Position numbers and translations under genes: made by a program. Positions 7,190-10,772 of a stretch of DNA of 10,772 nt are shown here, one piece after another. The notes beneath the pieces were generated by a model. The model was not told the DNA's origin. It made no database searches and saw only the letters and a list, made by a program, of their open reading frames with translations. The DNA comes from Polaromonas sp. (GTDB lineage: Bacteria > Pseudomonadota > Gammaproteobacteria > Burkholderiales > Burkholderiaceae_C): contig JAQGMN010000033.1 in NCBI GenBank assembly GCA_028292345.1, forward strand, positions 1 through 10,772, in the 5' to 3' direction. Each line of letters begins with the position of its first letter. Within the stretch, counting starts at the first letter, position 1.

Positions 7190-7837
7190 TCACTGCCGGG
7201 AAAAAACCAGATGCGTGGCCCGCGCCGTGGCTTCGTGCCTGACGCAGGCATAGCCCAGGGCAGGAAGGTTCACGCCGTCGAACAGGCGCTCCCCGGCGCC
7301 GAGCAGGACGGGCGAAATGGCGATGTGCATCTCGTCGATGAGGCGCTGGCGAAGGTACTGCTGGATGACATTGACCCCGCCGCCAACGCGAACATCTTTG
7401 CCTCCGGCGGCTTGCCGGGCGCGCGCGAGCGCGGCGGCGGGGCCATCGGTCACGAAGTAAAACGTCGTGCCGCCGTCCATGACAAGCGGCGGGCGCGGAT
7501 GGTTCGTGAGCACGAACACGGGAACGTGGTACACAGGGTTTTCGCCCCACCAGCCCCGCCAGGTTTCGTCGGGCCAGGGGCCACGGACAGGCCCAAACAT
7601 GTTTCTGCCAAGGATCCATGCGCCGACGTTCTGGAAACCCCGGGCGGCAAACGCATCGTCGCTGCCCGTTTCCCCGCTCTGGTTGCCGAACAGTTTTTGC
7701 TGAATGGTCTGGGTGGGAATCAGCCAGCCATGAAGCGAAGTGCCGCCGACGCCCAGGGGATTGCTGAAGTCCTGGTCCGGGCCAGCGCCGAAACCGTCGA
7801 TCGAGATGGTGAAACTCTCTAAGCGAAGCCTGGACAT
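7190..7837 (-). CDS. Dihydrofolate reductase family protein (RibD C-terminal domain)
   Basis: 215 residues from ATG 7837, with an AGGA ribosome binding site about seven bases upstream (AAGGAATAAAA). An upstream TTG in the same frame would add 21 residues, but the family N terminus is SRLRLESFTISIDGFGAG. Motifs typical of the RibD C-terminal / YwjB-YyaP group are visible: WILGRNMFGP (74-83), VFVLTNHPRPP (107-117), GGTTFYFVTDG (122-132), and the C-terminal signature VGGGVNVIQQYL (151-162) with IDEMHIAISPVLLGAGERLF (167-186). These proteins are probably NAD(P)H-dependent reductases; the substrate is not known, and trimethoprim-type folate reduction should not be assumed. It is downstream of the AHSA1 gene on the same strand (73-base gap), a pairing often seen for these families. 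Confidence 0.9.
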   Translation of the reverse strand: MSRLRLESFTISIDGFGAGPDQDFSNPLGVGGTSLHGWLIPTQTIQQKLFGNQSGETGSDDAFAARGFQNVGAWILGRNMFGPVRGPWPDETWRGWWGENPVYHVPVFVLTNHPRPPLVMDGGTTFYFVTDGPAAALARARQAAGGKDVRVGGGVNVIQQYLRQRLIDEMHIAISPVLLGAGERLFDGVNLPALGYACVRHEATARATHLVFSRQ

Positions 7838-7910
7838 TTTTATTCCTTGACCTTTGAGTAACTGCGCAACCCGTTTGGCGATGCCCAAAGTTTGCGACAA
7901 GGCGCAGCGC

Positions 7911-8318
7911 TTAGCCTTCGCGCTCGACGTGGCGGGCGAAACTGTTGAGGATGGCCTGCCAGCCCTGGCGCTGCTGTTCGACAGAATAGGTTTCCTCGGC
8001 GTCGAAGGTCTCGCGCACGGTAACGCCTCCTGGCCCGGGCAGAAACTCGACGCGCAAATTCCGGTCTCCGAACGCGCATTCGATCAGTTGGTGCTCGACG
8101 ACCTGCGTATAGGTTCCGGCGAAGTCAAACCCCATGCTTGCATCCTTGGCCTCCATGCGTGATGAGAAGCTGCCGCCGACGCGCAGGTCCACGGCGGCAC
8201 GTGTCGTGTGCCAATCGTCTGAGGCGGCATTCCAGAGTTGGATGTCGGCCGGTGTTGTCCAAGCGCGCCAGACCTCTTTGATCGGGGCATGGACGTTGAT
8301 TTCGACAGTGATTTTCAT
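7911..8318 (-). CDS. SRPBCC / AHSA1-domain protein
   Basis: 135 residues from ATG 8318, with GGAG about seven bases upstream (CTGGAGTACCAC). The whole protein is one START-like SRPBCC domain: MKITVEINVHAPIKEVWRAW at the N terminus, PADIQLWNAASDDWHT (23-38), a VGGSFSSRME strand-turn (47-56), FAGTYTQVVEHQLIE (66-80), VTVRETFD (99-106), and the closing helix GWQAILNSFARHVE (119-132) characteristic of the AHSA1-like subfamily. Such proteins bind hydrophobic ligands or act as stress-linked accessory proteins; the ligand cannot be told from sequence. It is probably co-transcribed with the downstream reductase gene. Confidence 0.92.
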   Translation of the reverse strand: MKITVEINVHAPIKEVWRAWTTPADIQLWNAASDDWHTTRAAVDLRVGGSFSSRMEAKDASMGFDFAGTYTQVVEHQLIECAFGDRNLRVEFLPGPGGVTVRETFDAEETYSVEQQRQGWQAILNSFARHVEREG

Positions 8319-8375
8319 GTGGTACTCCAGTTTGGTACGGCCATGGGAAGTAACGTCGGGGGCGCCGTCCATTGA

Positions 8376-8422
8376 ACTGCCTCGCCGACGAATGTGAGAT
8401 GCACGGAAGGCGAATCGGCAGT
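8376..8422. repeat. Imperfect inverted repeat upstream of the AHSA1 gene
   Basis: ACTGCC-TCGCC (8376-8386) pairs with GGCGA-ATC-GGCAGT (8409-8422), where ATC is a 3-base bulge and the loop is 22 bases. It lies about 60 bases upstream of the AHSA1 start. It could be an operator or a transcript hairpin. It lacks the core sites of integron attC elements. Near it, at 8422-8450, is a run of GCCAGTTT / GCTTTGCGGTTTGCC short repeats. The surrounding 8319-8607 interval contains no gene I can support. Confidence 0.35.
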
Positions 8423-8507
8423 CTGCCAGTTTGCCAGTTTGCTTTGCGGTTTGCCCCTGCTTAAAAAGACACTCTCAAGGCGACACAGCGCATCTGCCGT
8501 CCACCCA

Positions 8508-8683
8508 TCCACCCAATCAAAGCCCTTGCCAAATCCGTCGATAAAAACGTCTGGTTACAAGCACTATAACTTGCTGATGGCGGCGATCCGCAGCGTACAG
8601 CGGCCCCTCACGCCCCTGGCGTCCATCCATAAGCCAGGAACACCTCATCCCGCTGCCACCCCAGCGACTCATAAAGCGCCTGC
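8508..8683 (-). repeat. Diverged direct repeat, copy B (intact GNAT 3' end plus flank)
   Basis: Partner of the 6919-7124 copy, same orientation and same order of landmarks (CCCAATCAAAGC, GTTACAA, CTATA, CCGC...GCGG, GNAT C-terminal codons). Here the GNAT reading frame is intact, so this is the functional copy. The two copies enclose about 1.4 kb containing exactly the AHSA1 and reductase genes. Confidence 0.7.
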
Positions 8684-9066
8684 GCCGCCGCATTGCTTCT
8701 GGCCGTGGTCAGGTCCATGCGCGCAACACCCTGGGCTCTGGCCTGCGCCTGTGCCGCCTGCATCAGGGCTTTGCCCACGCCGCACTGGCGCAGGCCAGGC
8801 GCTACGAACAAATCGTAGAGCACGTAGATCGGCGCCGCCGCCACCGAGCAGAACGACGGATACAGCTGGCAAAAACCCATGGGCTGCCCGGCCGCGCCGC
8901 GGGCATAAAAAATCACCGACTCGGCGCGCTCCAGGCGCTGGCCAATGAAGCGCGTGGCCGCGTCCAGGTCGGCGGGCTGCCCGTAGAACTGGCGGTACTG
9001 GTCAAACAGCGCGCCGACGGGCGTCACATCGCCAAGGGTGGCAGGGCGTATCGTGAATGCGGTCAT
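8608..9066 (-). CDS. GNAT family N-acetyltransferase
   Basis: 152 residues from ATG 9066 (MTAFTIRPAT), a full single GNAT domain that would transfer acetyl from acetyl-CoA to an unknown amine. The N-terminal IRPATLGDV is the first strand and helix. LFDQYRQFYGQPAD (20-33) and FCQLYPSF (65-72) are typical of a common small proteobacterial GNAT group. Motif A follows YDLFVAPGL and contains the pyrophosphate-binding run RQCGVGKA (93-100). The C terminus NAAAQALYESLGWQRDE (125-141) is motif B. The start is set by homology; there is no good ribosome binding site, since the only GGAGG lies about 19 bases upstream inside a dispersed repeat. A broken relative of its last 24 codons sits at 7052-7123. 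Confidence 0.92.
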   Translation of the reverse strand: MTAFTIRPATLGDVTPVGALFDQYRQFYGQPADLDAATRFIGQRLERAESVIFYARGAAGQPMGFCQLYPSFCSVAAAPIYVLYDLFVAPGLRQCGVGKALMQAAQAQARAQGVARMDLTTARSNAAAQALYESLGWQRDEVFLAYGWTPGA

Positions 9067-9083
9067 GGGTTTTGGGTGTAGTT

Positions 9084-9122
9084 GGCCTCCAGCGGCCACC
9101 CGGCTTGCGCCAGCAGCTATTG
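9084..9122 (-). repeat. Comamonad-type dispersed repeat, copy 3, between genes
   Basis: On the - strand it reads CAATAGCTGCTGGCGC and ends CCGCTGGAGGCC. The distance from AGCTGC to the final GGCC is 35 bases, exactly as in copies 1 and 2, with about 24 of 35 bases matching copy 1. The left arm (GCTAT plus A/T-rich part) is mostly missing. It lies in the divergent gap between the GNAT gene and pgpA. Confidence 0.6.
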
Positions 9123-9221
9123 AGCATGACGCACCACGGGCTCCTGCATTGAAATGGACGAGCGCCCATGATGCACCATGGCAGCCTGCCACTGGCCGTG
9201 CGCCGAGGTGTGTTTGTTCGT

Positions 9222-9227
9222 GATAAT
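9222..9227 (+). promoter_or_regulatory. Possible -10 element directly before pgpA
   Basis: GATAAT ends seven bases before ATG 9234, so transcription from it would begin at or next to the start codon. No convincing -35 is found at the matching spacing. It is noted because pgpA has no visible Shine-Dalgarno and is cut off from thiL. Confidence 0.2.
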
Positions 9228-9233
9228 CGGGCC

Positions 9234-9782
9234 ATGACCGAGCCCGAACTGCCAGGCGCCCCGCTGCGCCCCACCGCCCGATTCATGCTGGCGCATCCGG
9301 CGCATTTCATGGCGCTGGGCTTTGGCGCGGGCCTGAGCCCGGCGGCCCCCGGCACGGCCGGCACACTGTGGGCCTGGCTGTCGTTTTTGCTGCTGCAGCG
9401 CTGGCTGTCGCCCCCCGGCATCGGCTGGCTGATTGCCGTGTCGATACCGCTGGGCTGGTGGGCCTGCACGGTCACGGCGCGCAACCTGCGGGTGCTGGAC
9501 CCCGGCTGCATCGTCTGGGACGAGATTGTCGCCTTCTGGGCGGTGCTGTGGCTGGTCAACCCGGCCGGGCTGTGGGGCCAGGCCATCGCCTTTGCCTTGT
9601 TCCGCTATTTCGATGCCGCCAAGCCCGGCCCGGTGGGCTGGGCCGACCGGCTGTCGCACGGCGTGGACCCGGCCACGAGCCGCAACGCCTGGACCGTTGC
9701 CGGCTTTGGCATCATGCTGGACGACCTGGTGGCGGCCGGTTGCACGCTGCTGGTTATTGCCCTGTGGAGGTTTTTCGCATGA
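9234..9782 (+). CDS. pgpA: Phosphatidylglycerophosphatase A
   Basis: Inner-membrane phosphatase that removes phosphate from phosphatidylglycerol phosphate to give phosphatidylglycerol. 182 residues. Family motifs: GFGAGLSPAAPGTAGT (29-44), WDEIVAFW (95-102), FRYFDAAKPGPVGWADRL (123-140) and DDLVAAG (163-169). Hydrophobic stretches around 45-56, 64-80, 98-112 and 160-178 fit membrane helices. ATG 9234 is chosen because the conserved part begins soon after it; the frame is open 66 bases further upstream but that segment has no family resemblance. Its stop overlaps the pncC start as ATGA. It normally follows thiL; here the two are about 3.4 kb apart. Confidence 0.95.
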   Translation: MTEPELPGAPLRPTARFMLAHPAHFMALGFGAGLSPAAPGTAGTLWAWLSFLLLQRWLSPPGIGWLIAVSIPLGWWACTVTARNLRVLDPGCIVWDEIVAFWAVLWLVNPAGLWGQAIAFALFRYFDAAKPGPVGWADRLSHGVDPATSRNAWTVAGFGIMLDDLVAAGCTLLVIALWRFFA

Positions 9783-10291
9783 CCGGAACGCTATCAAAAC
9801 AAGAGCTGCCAACGCTTGATGTGCCTGCGCTAACGGCCGATCTGGCTGATAGGTTGCAGAAAAACGGCTGGTTCATGGCCACCGCCGAAAGCTGCACCGG
9901 CGGCATGATCGCGGCGGCCTGCACCGACCTGGCCGGTTCGAGCAACTGGTTTGAACGCGGCTTCGTCACCTATTCGAACGCCGCCAAGACCGAACTGCTG
10001 GGCGTCGAGGCGGCACTGATCGAGCGCCACGGCGCCGTCAGCGAGGCGGTGGCGCGGGCCATGGCGCAGGGTGCGCTGGCGCGTTCGCATGCGCAAGCTT
10101 CGGTGGCGGTGACGGGGATTGCCGGGCCGGGCGGCGGCAGTGCGGACAAGCCGGTCGGAACGGTGTGGTTCGGCTGGGCCACGCCAGCCGGCACGGTCAG
10201 CGAAATGAAATGCTATGCCGGCGACCGCGCCAGCGTGCGCCAGGCCACCGTGGCGCATGCGCTGGCCCGGCTGCTGGAGCTGCTGGCCTGA
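9779..10291 (+). CDS. pncC: Nicotinamide-nucleotide amidase (CinA C-terminal domain)
   Basis: Deamidates NMN to nicotinate mononucleotide plus ammonia in pyridine nucleotide salvage. 170 residues, a stand-alone CinA C-terminal domain. Catalytic Ser38 lies in TAESCTGG (35-42); VTYSNAAKTELLGV carries the expected Lys70; VTGIAGPGGGSADKPVGTVW is the conserved glycine-rich segment. GGAGG (9766-9770) sits eight bases before ATG 9779, which overlaps the pgpA stop (ATGA), so the two are coupled. Codons 5-20 are supplied by a dispersed repeat (9790-9838), giving an N terminus longer than the usual family start before the first helix. It converges on a small gene only nine bases away. Confidence 0.95.
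   Translation: MTGTLSKQELPTLDVPALTADLADRLQKNGWFMATAESCTGGMIAAACTDLAGSSNWFERGFVTYSNAAKTELLGVEAALIERHGAVSEAVARAMAQGALARSHAQASVAVTGIAGPGGGSADKPVGTVWFGWATPAGTVSEMKCYAGDRASVRQATVAHALARLLELLA
9790..9838 (+). repeat. Comamonad-type dispersed repeat, copy 2, at the start of pncC
   Basis: A 49-base unit beginning GCTATCAAAACAAGAGCTGC and ending TGCGCTAACGGCC, equal in length to copy 1 in thiL, with the same anchors GCTAT, AGCTGC, TGCGCT and GGCC. It begins 11 bases inside pncC and is read without stop as about residues 5-20. Confidence 0.65.
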
Positions 10292-10300
10292 AGCCGTTTC

Positions 10301-10579
10301 CTATTCGAACGCCGTCACGCTGACGCCGTGCTGGTCGGAAAATGCCTTCAGGATGCCGGCCAGCTGCGCATCCTCCAGCGTGGTGGTCAACTCGACCAGC
10401 TTGTTGCCGCTGCCCCTGCGGCTGTCGCTGACCGCCACCTCGGCCTCGGTATCCTGCGCCGCGAGCAGGGGTTGCAAGGTGGCCTGCAGCGAGCCCATGA
10501 GCTGGTCGCGCTGCGCTTCGCTGCGGTTGGAGTCCGCCGGGTACTGCACTTCGAACGAGAAATTGGTTTTCAGGGCCAT
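10301..10579 (-). CDS. Small protein of unknown function next to an OsmC-family gene
   Basis: 92 residues from ATG 10579 to a TAG at 10301. It begins MALKTNFSFEVQYPADSNRS, is rich in Gln, Ala and acidic residues, has no signal peptide or membrane segment, and looks like a small soluble alpha/beta domain. I do not recognise the family. It starts five bases after the stop of the OsmC-family gene on the same strand, so the two are very likely co-transcribed. Codon use is GC-rich like the neighbours, which supports it being a real gene and not a shadow. No clear Shine-Dalgarno is seen. It ends nine bases from the pncC stop, in convergent orientation, with no room for separate terminators. Confidence 0.72.
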   Translation of the reverse strand: MALKTNFSFEVQYPADSNRSEAQRDQLMGSLQATLQPLLAAQDTEAEVAVSDSRRGSGNKLVELTTTLEDAQLAGILKAFSDQHGVSVTAFE

Positions 10580-10584
10580 GGCGT

Positions 10585-10772
10585 TCAGCGCGCGTTTTCA
10601 AGCTTGGCCGACAGCGTGATCTCGGGCACGCTGGCCAGCGCCTTAGACAGCGGGCAGGCCTTCTTGGCGCCCTCGGCAATCTCCTGGAACTGGGCTTCGC
10701 TGATGCCCGGAACCACGGCGGACAGCGTCAGCGCGATGCGGTCGATCACGAAGCCGTCGCCTTCGGCACTCA
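10585..10772 (-). CDS. OsmC family protein (N-terminal part outside the window)
   Basis: The last 61 residues are visible, beginning SAEGDGFVID and ending SAKLENAR before TGA at 10585-10587. The segment GAKKACPLSKAL contains the second, thiol-active Cys of OsmC/Ohr-type peroxidases (family form xCPVSKAL), and the preceding strand IDRIALTLSAVVPG and the closing VPEITLSAKL fit the OsmC fold. Members reduce organic hydroperoxides, but the first catalytic Cys lies outside the window so activity cannot be confirmed. A small unknown gene follows five bases later. Confidence 0.85.
   Translation of the reverse strand, partial: SAEGDGFVIDRIALTLSAVVPGISEAQFQEIAEGAKKACPLSKALASVPEITLSAKLENAR

Noticed and set aside
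7067..7822. A 251-codon + strand frame opposite the reductase gene
   Set aside because: Antisense to the reductase gene, whose family signatures are unambiguous.
7838..7900. 21-residue N-terminal extension of the reductase from a TTG at 7900
   Set aside because: The family N terminus begins at SRLRLESFTISIDG and ATG 7837 has a good AGGA; the extension has neither support.
8315..8512. 65-codon - strand frame upstream of the AHSA1 gene
   Set aside because: It overlaps the AHSA1 start, has no family resemblance and covers a hairpin and short-repeat region.
6919..8683. Composite transposon or IS with direct-repeat ends
   Set aside because: No transposase frame lies between or in the repeats, and the repeats carry GNAT coding sequence instead of IS termini.
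5818..9233. Integron cassette array (small accessory genes all in one orientation)
   Set aside because: The gene content is cassette-like, but I found no attC core pairs (RYYYAAC...GTTRRRY) between the genes and no integrase; the shared flank of copies A and B lacks those cores.

Overview
The window looks like chromosomal DNA from a GC-rich betaproteobacterium, most likely Comamonadaceae (Polaromonas/Rhodoferax/Acidovorax type). This rests on three things: high-GC codon use, a thiL / pgpA / pncC group as commonly seen in Burkholderiales, and three copies of a short repeat family that I recall as abundant in comamonads. No database search was possible, so all family calls are by reading motifs.

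Region 1 (1-4750, + strand) is a light-signalling operon. A bacteriophytochrome histidine kinase, whose 5' end lies outside the window, is followed by a single-domain Rcp1-like response regulator and then by a hybrid kinase with REC-PAS-HisKA-HATPase-REC order. Both junctions are ATGA overlaps, so the three proteins are probably translationally coupled and act in one phosphorelay. No DNA-binding or cyclic-di-GMP output domain is encoded here, so the final output must lie elsewhere.

Region 2 (4831-5817 and 9234-10291, + strand) is a housekeeping set: thiL (thiamine-monophosphate kinase), pgpA (phosphatidylglycerophosphatase A) and pncC (NMN amidase, CinA C-terminal type). pgpA and pncC overlap by ATGA. 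thiL is separated from pgpA by about 3.4 kb.

Region 3 (5818-9233) is that 3.4 kb interval. It looks like an accessory insertion in which every gene is on the - strand: a GNAT acetyltransferase, an AHSA1/SRPBCC protein, a dihydrofolate-reductase-family (RibD C-terminal) protein, a broken GNAT tail, and a lipoprotein of unknown function with a TTG start in visibly lower-GC DNA. A diverged direct repeat (6919-7124 and 8508-8683), made of the end of a GNAT gene plus its downstream flank, brackets the AHSA1-reductase pair. This indicates past duplication or recombination.

Region 4 (10301-10772, - strand) holds a small protein of unknown function and the C-terminal part of an OsmC-family protein, convergent with pncC.

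The least ordinary observations are: a comamonad-type repeat read in frame inside thiL and again at the start of pncC; the likely replacement by Tyr of a normally conserved chromophore-pocket His in the phytochrome; and the duplicated GNAT tail around a two-gene module.
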